From CAZVEE01 sp964625525 (GTDB taxonomy: Bacteria; Pseudomonadota; Alphaproteobacteria; JAJFIK01): a DNA stretch of 14,955 bases. The first letter of the stretch is position 1; each line of letters begins with the position of its first letter. Below the pieces are notes generated by a model. It was not told the DNA's origin. It made no database searches and saw only the letters and a list, made by a program, of their open reading frames with translations. The position numbers and the translations under genes were made by a program. The stretch covers positions 1-14,955 of the forward strand of contig CAZVEE010000085.1 of NCBI GenBank assembly GCA_964625525.1, in the 5' to 3' direction. This document shows, piece by piece, positions 1 through 7,373 of this stretch.

Positions 1-760
1 GATCGAAGAAAGTGGTGCCGAAATTCCGGTCCGTCAGCAGCATGGTGATGGCGCCCGCCAGCACCGGCAGCGACAGCAGCAGCAGGAAGGCCGTCACCAG
101 AATGGACCAGACAAAGAGCGGCATCTTGTGCAGCGTCATGCCCGGCGCGCGCATGTTGAAGATGGTGGTGATGAAGTTGATCGCGCCCAGGATCGACGAA
201 ATCCCCGCGATGTGCAGCGAGAAGATCAGCATGTCCATGGCGGGGCCATCGTGGCCGAGCGTGCTGGACAGGGGCGGATAGAGCACCCAACCACCGCCAA
301 AGCCGTTGAAATTGGCGTATCCCGGAATGAACAAGGACAGGATGAACAGCGCGAAGGACGCCACCAACAGCCAGAACGAAATGTTGTTCAGGCGCGGAAA
401 CGCCATATCCGGCGCCCCGATCATGATCGGAATGAAATAGTTGGCGAAGCCGCCGATCATGGCGGGCATCACCATCCAGAAGATCATGATCAAACCGTGC
501 GAGGTGATCAGCACGTTATAAAAGTGCTGCGCGCCGGCCAGGTCGTCGGTGAACATGGTGAGGAAGGTGACGCCCGGCTGTTCCAGCTCGATCCGCATCA
601 GGATCGACATCACGCCCCCGATCAGGCCCGCGATAATCGCGAAACCCAGATACAGCAGGCCGATATCTTTGTGGTTGGTCGAGAACAGCCACCGGCGCCA
701 GAAACCCGGCACGCCGTGATCGTGATCGTCATAGGTGGCTGCGGTAGTGGGCGTCGCCAT
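1..760 (-). CDS. ctaD: Cytochrome c oxidase subunit I (aa3 type), N-terminal part, truncated by window edge
   Basis: Catalytic subunit of the terminal oxidase in the inner membrane, which reduces O2 to water and pumps protons. The visible 253 codons begin MATPTTAATYDDHDHGVPGF. They contain the signature STNHKDIGLLYL before the first membrane helix, then ITSHGLIMIFWMVMPAMIGG, whose His is a low-spin heme a ligand in this family, then GAPDMAFPRLNNISFW. The frame is still open at base 1, at RNFGTTFFD, just before the region that carries the CuB histidines, so roughly the last half is outside. The start at 760 has a GAGGA about 9 bases upstream; the ATG at 782 is in another frame. It lies 108 bp downstream of coxB on the same strand and is probably co-transcribed with it. 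Identity is seen directly in highly conserved motifs. Confidence 0.97.
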   Translation of the reverse strand, partial: MATPTTAATYDDHDHGVPGFWRRWLFSTNHKDIGLLYLGFAIIAGLIGGVMSILMRIELEQPGVTFLTMFTDDLAGAQHFYNVLITSHGLIMIFWMVMPAMIGGFANYFIPIMIGAPDMAFPRLNNISFWLLVASFALFILSLFIPGYANFNGFGGGWVLYPPLSSTLGHDGPAMDMLIFSLHIAGISSILGAINFITTIFNMRAPGMTLHKMPLFVWSILVTAFLLLLSLPVLAGAITMLLTDRNFGTTFFD

Positions 761-868
761 TCGCTCGGTCCTCGTTCTGCATGCGCGGCCCGGATCGGGT
801 CCGACGCGTCAGTCAGTGTGTCGTCTCACTCATCGGGCCAACGCAGCAGTGCGCGCCGGCCTCCGCAT

Positions 869-1738
869 TCAGGATGGGTTGGGCTCATCAGCCGCCAATG
901 CGGCGGATTGATCATCGCCCGCCGGCGGCGTGATGCCCGCCAGCGCCTGTTGCTCAGCCACCCATTGGTCAAATTCTGCCTGGCTCACCGCGCGGATGGC
1001 GATGGGCATATAGGCGTGGCGGATACCGCAAATCTCGGAACATTGGCCGTAATACATGCCGGGCGTATCGACCTTGAACCACGTCTGGTTGATCTGTCCG
1101 GGCACCGCATCGGTCTTTAGGCCGAAGGCCGGCATAGCGAAGTTGTGGAGCACGTCGGCAGCGGTCACTTCCACCCGCACCACAGACCCCACGGGCACGA
1201 CCACATCTTCATCCGTGGCGAGCAAGCGAGGCTGAGGATTACCGAAATAGTCGCGGCCCGCTTCGCCCTCCGGCACCATGTTGGCGAAGAAAGAAAAGCC
1301 ACCATGGTCGGGATATTCATATTCCCAGTTCCACTGGTAGCCGGTGACTTTCAGCGTCATGTCCGCTTCCGGGATCGTCTCGACGTAATAAAGCAAGCGG
1401 AAGGACGGCACGCCGATGGTCAGCAGGATCAACACCGGGATGGCGGTCCAGATCACTTCGATCGTGGTGTTGTGCGAAAACTGCGCAGCTTCGGGATTGG
1501 CGCTGCGGCGGTAGCGGACGATCACCCAAACAAGGAGCGCCAGCACGAACACGGAAATCGCCGTGATCACCACGAGCAGATAATCATGCAGTGCGTCGAT
1601 GGCGTCACGCATCGGCGTCGCAGACGGCTGGAAGCCGAGAGCCCAGGGCTCAGGCTGGCCGGTCGCGGCGGCGAACGCGCCATCGGCACCGACAGCAGCG
1701 GCCAAGAACATCAGAGCGGCAAGAGCGAAAGTGCGCAT
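869..1738 (-). CDS. ctaC: Cytochrome c oxidase subunit II (CuA subunit)
   Basis: Accepts electrons from cytochrome c through the binuclear CuA centre and passes them to subunit I. With the start at 1738 the protein is 289 aa: signal peptide MRTFALAALMFLAAAVGADG ending near AFA-A, two membrane helices (about residues 55-80 and 95-120), then a periplasmic cupredoxin domain. The CuA motif GQCSEICGIRHAYMPI gives C233, E235, C237, H241 and M244, all ligands intact; the upstream His is in DVLHNFAMP. GYQWNWEYEYP is the aromatic electron-entry patch typical of the family. The frame is open upstream to 1867; ATG 1753 (MDLLPM...) is a real alternative, and neither has a convincing ribosome site. I prefer 1738 because it gives a normal positively charged signal peptide. 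First gene of the leftward coxB-ctaD unit, divergent from tldD. The symbol coxB is used equally. Confidence 0.95.
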   Translation of the reverse strand: MRTFALAALMFLAAAVGADGAFAAATGQPEPWALGFQPSATPMRDAIDALHDYLLVVITAISVFVLALLVWVIVRYRRSANPEAAQFSHNTTIEVIWTAIPVLILLTIGVPSFRLLYYVETIPEADMTLKVTGYQWNWEYEYPDHGGFSFFANMVPEGEAGRDYFGNPQPRLLATDEDVVVPVGSVVRVEVTAADVLHNFAMPAFGLKTDAVPGQINQTWFKVDTPGMYYGQCSEICGIRHAYMPIAIRAVSQAEFDQWVAEQQALAGITPPAGDDQSAALAADEPNPS

Positions 1739-2104
1739 CGGTAAAAGGTCCATTCTGGGTCGGCTCTCAGTCAGCGTCAGTGAGCATGAAAACCACCATA
1801 CGACCATGGTGACGTCAGCTCTCACGATTGGAACGGAGCGGCCGCAAACGCAAGGCCGATCTGACACCGCTCCCCCTCTTAATGCGCGGACCGTAGTGTG
1901 TTTCCCGGAACCGGTCCAGATTCCTTTCGCCGCAGCGCGGCGCGGCGTGAGAGCCCCTGTCCGATGGGACTATCAGGCGCCAGTCGCACCGGTCCGCCGG
2001 ATCATGCTAAGCGCGAGGTGGCTTGCGACATACCCCGACTTTAGCCCACCATCTTCCCAGACGGGGGCGCGAAACGCGCTCTCCCTATGCCAGAGGCGGA
2101 CAGA
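1739..2104. other. Divergent intergenic region between coxB and tldD
   Basis: This 366-bp gap must hold the promoters of the leftward oxidase operon and of rightward tldD. I see no convincing coding region. Short inverted repeats occur, for example a 7-bp pair at 1835-1841/1867-1873 and a 5-bp hairpin with an AAA loop at 2067-2079 just upstream of tldD. In DNA this GC-rich they are weak evidence. No clear -35/-10 pair could be assigned by eye. Confidence 0.6.
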
Positions 2105-3526
2105 ATGCCGACAGATGATCTCTTTTTTGCGCGCACCGGTATGGATCGCGCTCGCGTGCAGCACCTGCTCGACGAGACGGTCCAGGGGGCGGATGACGGC
2201 GAGCTGTTCTTCGAATACCGCCAGAGCGAAACCCTGGTGTTCGACGACGGCCGGCTGCGCCATGCGAATTTCGACACAATGCAAGGCTTTGGCATGCGCA
2301 CGGTCGCAGGCGAAGCCACCGGCTATGCGCATTCCTCGGAATTGAGCGAAGCGGCCATTGCCCGCGCAGCGGAAGCAGCAGGCGCGGTGAAGGCGGGCTA
2401 TGCGGGCACGCTCGCCGGCGGTCCGGCGCGCACCAATGGGGCGCTCTACAGCGATGCCAATCCGCTAGAGGCGGTCGCGTTCCCGGACAAAGTGAAAGTG
2501 CTGGAAGCCATCGACAGCTATTTGCGCGGCAAAGACAGCCGGGTGCGCCAGGTATCCTGCTCGGTCGCCAGCGAATGGCAGGCCGTGGAAATTTTGCGCC
2601 CGGGCGGTGAGAGCGTGCGGGACGTGCGCCCCCTGGTGCGGCTGAATATCTCGGTTGTCGCGGGCCAGGGCGACCGCCAGGAAACCGGCAGCGCCGGTGG
2701 CGGCGGGCGCACGGACCTGACCGCCTATCTGGATCCCGCCGCCTGGCAGGCCCAGGCGGACGAGGCGCTGCGCCAGGCGCTGGTGAACCTTGAGTCGGTG
2801 CCGGCGCCGGCGGGCAGCATGGATGTGGTGCTGGGTCCGGGCTGGCCGGGGATCTTGCTGCATGAAGCGGTGGGCCATGGCCTGGAAGGAGACTTCAACC
2901 GCAAGCAGACCTCCGCCTTCCACACGCTGGTCGGCGAGCGGGTGGCCTCGCCGGGGGTGACAGTGGTGGACGACGGCACCCTGCCCGGCCGGCGCGGCTC
3001 GTTAAGCGTCGATGACGAAGGCACGCCCACCAGCGCGACCGTGTTGATCGAGGACGGCATCTTAAAAGGCTTCATGCAGGATCGGCTCAATGCCCGGCTC
3101 ATGGGCGTTGCGGCCACCGGCAATGGCCGGCGTGAGTCCTATGCCCACAGCCCCATGCCGCGCATGACCAACACCTACATGCTGGAGGGCCAGCATGATG
3201 AGCAAGAGATCATCGGTGCGGTGCAGAATGGCATCTATGCCGTGTCCTTCGGCGGCGGCCAAGTGGATATCACCTCGGGCAAGTTCGTGTTCGCCTGCAC
3301 CGAGGCCTATCGCATCGAGAACGGCAAACTCGGCGCGCCGCTGAAAGGCGCGACCCTGATCGGCAACGGCCCTGACGCGCTGACCCGGGTACGGATGATC
3401 GGCAACCGGATGGAACTCGACCCCGGCATTGGCGTGTGCGGTAAGCAGGGTCAGGGCGTGCCGGTGGGCGTCGGGCAGCCGGCCTTGCTGATCGGCGGAC
3501 TGACCGTGGGTGGTACGGCGGCCTAG
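2105..3526 (+). CDS. tldD: TldD-type metalloprotease (PmbA/TldD family)
   Basis: TldD works with TldE/PmbA as a heterodimeric zinc protease that degrades unfolded peptides and, in some bacteria, matures modified peptides (microcin B17) or affects CcdA stability. The motif HEAVGHGLEGDFNRK supplies the HExxxH zinc site (H253, E254, H258). C398 in FVFACTEAYR is the third ligand position of the family, and the glycine-rich VSFGGGQVDITSGKF precedes it. The length of 473 aa is normal. I start at ATG 2105 because GAGG sits 8 bases before it. ATG 2087 in the same frame would add six residues (MPEADR) but has no visible ribosome site. No tldE/pmbA partner is in the window. Its position beside the cytochrome oxidase genes is, from memory, recurrent in alphaproteobacteria and need not mean a shared function. 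Confidence 0.95.
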   Translation: MPTDDLFFARTGMDRARVQHLLDETVQGADDGELFFEYRQSETLVFDDGRLRHANFDTMQGFGMRTVAGEATGYAHSSELSEAAIARAAEAAGAVKAGYAGTLAGGPARTNGALYSDANPLEAVAFPDKVKVLEAIDSYLRGKDSRVRQVSCSVASEWQAVEILRPGGESVRDVRPLVRLNISVVAGQGDRQETGSAGGGGRTDLTAYLDPAAWQAQADEALRQALVNLESVPAPAGSMDVVLGPGWPGILLHEAVGHGLEGDFNRKQTSAFHTLVGERVASPGVTVVDDGTLPGRRGSLSVDDEGTPTSATVLIEDGILKGFMQDRLNARLMGVAATGNGRRESYAHSPMPRMTNTYMLEGQHDEQEIIGAVQNGIYAVSFGGGQVDITSGKFVFACTEAYRIENGKLGAPLKGATLIGNGPDALTRVRMIGNRMELDPGIGVCGKQGQGVPVGVGQPALLIGGLTVGGTAA

Positions 3527-3550
3527 CCCCGCCCCCCCTCAACATACAAA

Positions 3551-3582
3551 GCCCGTGGGCAGCGCTCACACAATCCACGGGC
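3551..3582 (+). terminator. Candidate hairpin between tldD and the MFS gene
   Basis: GCCCGTGG (3551-3558) and CCACGGGC (3575-3582) are a perfect 8-bp inverted repeat with a 16-nt loop, starting 24 bases after the tldD stop. There is no following T run, and a purine-rich GGAAAGGG, the likely ribosome site of the next gene, follows. It could attenuate transcription or shape the leader of the next gene; a true intrinsic terminator is doubtful. Confidence 0.35.
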
Positions 3583-3595
3583 GGAAAGGGTGCGG

Positions 3596-5050
3596 ATGAG
3601 CCAGGATCTCTCCACGGGAGGCAGCCACGCCACGGCGCGGCCGGCACCCCTTTCGCTCGACGCGGCGCCGATCGCGGCACCGGCCTGGGTCGGACGCCTG
3701 AGCTGGGCGCTGTGGGAATGGGGGACGACGCCATATGTCATCCTGATCACCATTTATGTGTTCGCCCCTTACTTCAGCAATGTGATCGTTGGTGACCCGG
3801 TCCAGGGTCAGGCCCTGTGGGGGTATCTCAACGGCATTGCGGGTATCGCCGTGGCGGTGTGCGCGCCAGCGCTGGGTGCCATCGCCGATACGGGCGGACG
3901 GCGCAAGCCCTGGCTCGCGGGCCTGACACTGGGCATGGCCCCAGCGCTGGGCATGCTCTGGTTTGCCATGCCAGGACCGGAAGGGTTGTCGATCGTCACC
4001 ATTACGGTCCTGATCGCCATTATCTCCGTGTGCTACGAATTCTCCACCATGTTCCACAACGCCATGTTGACGACCGTGGCGTCTGAGAAAGAAGTCGGCC
4101 CCCTCTCGGGGCTGGGCTTAGCGCTCGCCAATGCGGGATCGGTGCTGTTGTTGATCGGCATGCTGTGGGGCTTTGCGCTGCCCGGTCAGGTGGACCTGCC
4201 CTTCTTGCCGGACGCTCCCCTCTTTGGCCTCGACCCGGCCGCTCATGAGCCCGATCGGTTGGCGGGCCCCTTAGTCGCCGTCTGGGCCGTGGTGTTCACC
4301 ATCCCCCTCCTGTTGTTCACACCAGATCGCCCGCGCACAGGCATCGGTCCCGGCCAAGCCGTGCGCGACGGGCTTGCCTCTCTCATGACAACGCTGCGGC
4401 GGCTGCGCCATTACAGCAATATCGCGCGGTTTCTGCTGGCGCGTATGTTGTTCAATGACGGCAAGACCGCAATCCTGGTGTTCGCCGGGGTGTATGCCTC
4501 GGGCATTTTCGGCTGGGGATTGTTGGACCTGCTCATCTATTCCATCTCGCTGTCCGTGTTTGCCATTTTGGGCGGGCTGATCGGGGGCGCGGTGGATCGC
4601 TGGACGGGTTCGCGCATAGCATTGCTGATCGCCATTGGCATGACCATGGTGGGGCTAATCGCGCTCGTCTCCATCACGCCGGAGACGATCTTTTTCACGG
4701 CCTATGAAGGGCTCGACCAGCCCGTGTGGGACGGACCGTTCCTGAAAACACTGCCGGAGCTGGTGTACATGATGATGGGCTGGACGCTGGCCATGTCCAT
4801 TACGGCCGCCTATGCAGCGGGCCGCTCTATGCTGGCACGCATCGCGCCCCTGGAACGCATGAGCGAGTTTTTCGGTCTTTATGCATTCTCGGGCAAGGCG
4901 ACGGCCTTTGTTGGTCCCCTGATGGTTGGCGTCATCACATCGCTGTCCGGCGACCAGCGCATCGGCTTTGCCTCGGTCTTGCTGCTCCTGGGCGCGGGCA
5001 TGGTGGTGATGATCTGGGTGGATGAGAAGCGCTCGCCCATAGCGGAGTAA
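3596..5050 (+). CDS. UMF1-family (Atg22-like) MFS transporter
   Basis: Polytopic inner-membrane protein of 484 aa with about 12 hydrophobic segments. The opening helix LSWALWEWGTTPYVILITIY followed by VFAPYFSN matches the hallmark of the UMF1 group (Atg22-like, 'vacuole effluxer' family), where an aromatic/Asn-rich helix leads into a PYF motif. The MFS loop 2-3 motif is GAIADTGGRRK (residues 94-104). A polar loop of about 40 residues, containing LFGLDPAAHEPDRL, lies mid-protein as in other members. Yeast Atg22 exports amino acids from the vacuole; bacterial members are mostly uncharacterised, so the substrate is unknown. The start at ATG 3596 is preferred over GTG 3590 because GGAAAGGG lies 5 bases before the ATG and overlaps the GTG. 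It is 69 bp downstream of tldD, possibly the same transcript, and converges with gshA. Confidence 0.88.
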   Translation: MSQDLSTGGSHATARPAPLSLDAAPIAAPAWVGRLSWALWEWGTTPYVILITIYVFAPYFSNVIVGDPVQGQALWGYLNGIAGIAVAVCAPALGAIADTGGRRKPWLAGLTLGMAPALGMLWFAMPGPEGLSIVTITVLIAIISVCYEFSTMFHNAMLTTVASEKEVGPLSGLGLALANAGSVLLLIGMLWGFALPGQVDLPFLPDAPLFGLDPAAHEPDRLAGPLVAVWAVVFTIPLLLFTPDRPRTGIGPGQAVRDGLASLMTTLRRLRHYSNIARFLLARMLFNDGKTAILVFAGVYASGIFGWGLLDLLIYSISLSVFAILGGLIGGAVDRWTGSRIALLIAIGMTMVGLIALVSITPETIFFTAYEGLDQPVWDGPFLKTLPELVYMMMGWTLAMSITAAYAAGRSMLARIAPLERMSEFFGLYAFSGKATAFVGPLMVGVITSLSGDQRIGFASVLLLLGAGMVVMIWVDEKRSPIAE

Positions 5051-5055
5051 GCGGC

Positions 5056-5102
5056 GAGCGGTGTTCCAGACCCGCCCGCCGGCATGGTTGCGGACACCGC
5101 TC
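5056..5102. terminator. Convergent hairpin between MFS gene and gshA
   Basis: GAGCGGTGT (5056-5064) pairs perfectly with ACACCGCTC (5094-5102). A further CC/GG pair is possible after a one-base bulge, enclosing a GC-rich loop. It occupies nearly all of the 62-bp space between the two convergent stop codons, so it could serve both directions. No T tract is present on either side, so this is a candidate only. Confidence 0.4.
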
Positions 5103-5112
5103 AGGAGACCGC

Positions 5113-6474
5113 TCAGTAATAGGCAAAGTCTCGGAACACCGGATCCACGGAACCGTTCCAAGGACCGTGATAGCGGGCGAGCAGATCCTCGGCCGGGGTG
5201 CGCCCGGTTTCGACGATTTCATCAAGGGCGTCGAGGAAGCCGGTCTCGTTGGGGGATTTGTCAGCACGGCGACGCTCACGCAAGCCCGTGCGGGCGAACG
5301 TCAGCACCTCGCGGGCGATGTCATGGACACTCCGCCCCCGGATTTTCGCCTTTAGGCCCTGCGTGGCGACGGCACGGCGCAGGGCCTCGCGTTCTTGCGT
5401 GGTCCAGTCCTTGACCACATCCCAGGCCGCATCAAGCGGGCCCTGGGCGTAGAGCAACCCGACCCAAAGCGCGGGCAAGGCGCAGATGCGCGACCAGGGG
5501 CCGCCATCGGCACCGCGCACTTCCAGAAAACGCTTGATGCGCGCTTCAGGGAAGATCGTGGTCAGATGATCCGCCCAGTCACTCAAGGACGGCACCTGGC
5601 CTTCAAAGCCTTCCAGGCGCCCCTGCAGGAAATCGCGGAAGGATTTGCCCGCCACATCGTGATAGACGCCGTCGCGATAGACGAAATACATGGGCACATC
5701 GAGTGCATAGTCGGCATACTGCTCAAAGCCAAAGCCTTCGTCAAAGACGAAAGGCAGCATGCCGGTGCGGTCCGGGTCAGTGTCGGTCCAGACATGGGAG
5801 CGATAAGACTGAAAGCCGTTGGGCGCGCCATCAAGGAACGGCGAGTTGGCGAAGAGCGCGGTTGCCACCGGTTGCAGCGCCAGGGCGACTCTCAGCTTGC
5901 GGACCATATCGGCTTCGGACGCGAAATCAAGGTTCACCTGGATTGTACAGGTGCGGAACATCATGTCATGGCCCATGCTGCCCTTCTCGGCCATGTAGCG
6001 GCGCATGATGCCGTAGCGGCCTTTGGGCATCACCGGTGTCTCGGCGAGCGCCCATTTGGGCGAGGCGCCAAGGCCCACAAAACCAATGCCCAGCTCCCGG
6101 CCCACGGTCTCCACCTGATGCAAATGGGTGTGCACCTCGTCGCAGGTCTGGTGGATGTCGTCGAGCGTGGCGCCGGAGAGTTCGAACTGGCCACCGGGCT
6201 CCAGACTGACAGAGGCGCCGTTCTGGGACAGGCCCACCAGGGTGTCGCCCTCATAGGTGCCTGTCCAGCCAAAGCGCATAAGGCCTTCCAGCATGGCCCG
6301 CACACCGGTCTCGCCTTCATAAGGCAAAGGTGTCAGATCGGCGGTGCGGAAGCCGAATTTCTCGTGCTCCGTTCCGATGGTCCAACGGTCTTTGGGTTTA
6401 CAGCCGGCCTCTAGATACTCGACGAGTTGCCGGCGGTCTTCGATCGGACCGCCGCCCGATTGTGGGATGGACAT
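5113..6474 (-). CDS. gshA: Glutamate-cysteine ligase, plant/alphaproteobacterial type
   Basis: Makes gamma-glutamylcysteine from glutamate, cysteine and ATP, the first step of glutathione synthesis, in the cytoplasm. The 453-aa protein carries the family signatures GTEHEKFGF (residues 34-42), SLEPGGQFELSGA (substrate-binding strand), HQTCDEVHTHL, YGIMRRYM and CTIQVNLDF, and ends in FRDFAYY. This combination belongs to the plant/alphaproteobacterial class and not to the E. coli GshA class. I start at ATG 6474 (MSIPQSGGG) because AAGGA lies about 8 bases upstream; an in-frame ATG at 6516 would add 14 basic residues with no support. It lies 98 bp downstream of rsmE on the same strand, a pairing I recall as common in alphaproteobacteria. 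The second enzyme, gshB, is not in the window. Confidence 0.95.
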   Translation of the reverse strand: MSIPQSGGGPIEDRRQLVEYLEAGCKPKDRWTIGTEHEKFGFRTADLTPLPYEGETGVRAMLEGLMRFGWTGTYEGDTLVGLSQNGASVSLEPGGQFELSGATLDDIHQTCDEVHTHLHQVETVGRELGIGFVGLGASPKWALAETPVMPKGRYGIMRRYMAEKGSMGHDMMFRTCTIQVNLDFASEADMVRKLRVALALQPVATALFANSPFLDGAPNGFQSYRSHVWTDTDPDRTGMLPFVFDEGFGFEQYADYALDVPMYFVYRDGVYHDVAGKSFRDFLQGRLEGFEGQVPSLSDWADHLTTIFPEARIKRFLEVRGADGGPWSRICALPALWVGLLYAQGPLDAAWDVVKDWTTQEREALRRAVATQGLKAKIRGRSVHDIAREVLTFARTGLRERRRADKSPNETGFLDALDEIVETGRTPAEDLLARYHGPWNGSVDPVFRDFAYY

Positions 6475-6572
6475 GGGACGCTTCCTTGAGCTTTTTGAGG
6501 TCGCGTGCAACCGCACTTACTCGAGAGATAGACCGGCCGCTTTGCCCTTACAACCGTCGTGGTCTCGACAGA

Positions 6573-7373
6573 TTAGGCGCGCCAGTCTCCGAGCGCCGCT
6601 TGCCATAGGGTCAAGGCCGCAATGGCGGCGGTGTCGGCGCGCATAATGCGCGGCCCGAGAGACACTCGCAAAGCCCCGGGCAGAGCGGCAAGGGCCGCCC
6701 GCTCGTCGGGATCAAAACCCCCTTCAGGGCCGATCAGCACCATCCAGGGCGCCGCGCGGGCCTCCTCATCAAGGCCGGCGAACGCCTCCATGGCCGGCGG
6801 CACCGCCACCTCACCGGCCCCCGCCTCGTCGCAAAACAAGAGGCGCGCCGGCGCCGTCCCCTCACGCAAAACTGATGCAAGGCGCTCAGCCTGCCACAAC
6901 CGCGGCACGGTGAGCCGGCCGCATTGCTCGGCCGCTTCGACAGCGTTCGCCGCGAGGCGCTCGCTATTCACACGAGAGACGACGGTCCGGTGGGTGAAGA
7001 CCGGGCGCAGATGCGCCACGCCCAGTTCGACCGCCTTTTGCACGAGAAAATCGAGACGGGCGCGCTTTACGGGCGCAAACAGCAACGTGAGATCGGGCAC
7101 GGTGTCCTGAGCGCGGGTCTGCGCCTCCAGACGCAAGACCACGCGGCGCTTGGCGAGGGTCTCGACGCGCGCGCGCCATTCCCCGTCCCGGCCATTGAAG
7201 AGCAGCACCGGCGTGCCCGCCTTCACGCGCATAACGCCGGCCAGATAGTGGCTTTGCTCCGGCGCGAGGTCGAGCAGCGCGTCCGCGGCGAGATCCGCCG
7301 TCACATGGAGACGGATCTTACCGGTGGCACAGGCGAGCGGCGTGTCGTCATCCTCAACGGTCAAGGCGCACAT
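6573..7373 (-). CDS. rsmE: 16S rRNA (uracil1498-N3)-methyltransferase
   Basis: SPOUT-class (trefoil-knot) enzyme that methylates N3 of U1498 in helix 44 of 16S rRNA, using S-adenosylmethionine. The C-terminal knot is intact: LIGPEGGFDPDE (around residues 213-224) and LGPRIMRADTA (239-249) are the AdoMet-binding loops of the family. The N-terminal PUA-like domain includes HYLAGVMRVKAG and FNGRDGEW, and QKAVELGV is also characteristic. I chose ATG 7373 (MCALTVEDDD, 266 aa), which overlaps the end of the upstream secreted-protein gene by 20 bp. The frame is open to 7493, but that extension reads as the shadow of the neighbour. The ribosome site (GGA about 6 bases upstream) is modest, so translation may depend on coupling to the upstream gene; a start a few codons further in cannot be excluded. 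Confidence 0.93.
   Translation of the reverse strand: MCALTVEDDDTPLACATGKIRLHVTADLAADALLDLAPEQSHYLAGVMRVKAGTPVLLFNGRDGEWRARVETLAKRRVVLRLEAQTRAQDTVPDLTLLFAPVKRARLDFLVQKAVELGVAHLRPVFTHRTVVSRVNSERLAANAVEAAEQCGRLTVPRLWQAERLASVLREGTAPARLLFCDEAGAGEVAVPPAMEAFAGLDEEARAAPWMVLIGPEGGFDPDERAALAALPGALRVSLGPRIMRADTAAIAALTLWQAALGDWRA

Noticed and set aside
128..1120. 330-codon open frame on the plus strand
   Set aside because: Lies antisense to ctaD and coxB, with His/Arg/Gly-rich low-complexity translation typical of GC-rich antisense frames; the opposite strand has clear oxidase motifs.
2067..2079. Hairpin upstream of tldD as a regulatory element
   Set aside because: Only a 5-bp G/C stem with a 3-nt loop in GC-rich DNA; expected by chance.
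1973..2332. 119-codon minus-strand frame in the coxB-tldD gap
   Set aside because: Most of it is antisense to tldD, there is no ribosome site, and overlapping frames in other phases are equally open; treated as a shadow.
5395..6414. 339-codon open frame on the plus strand
   Set aside because: Fully antisense to gshA, which has strong family motifs and a good ribosome site.
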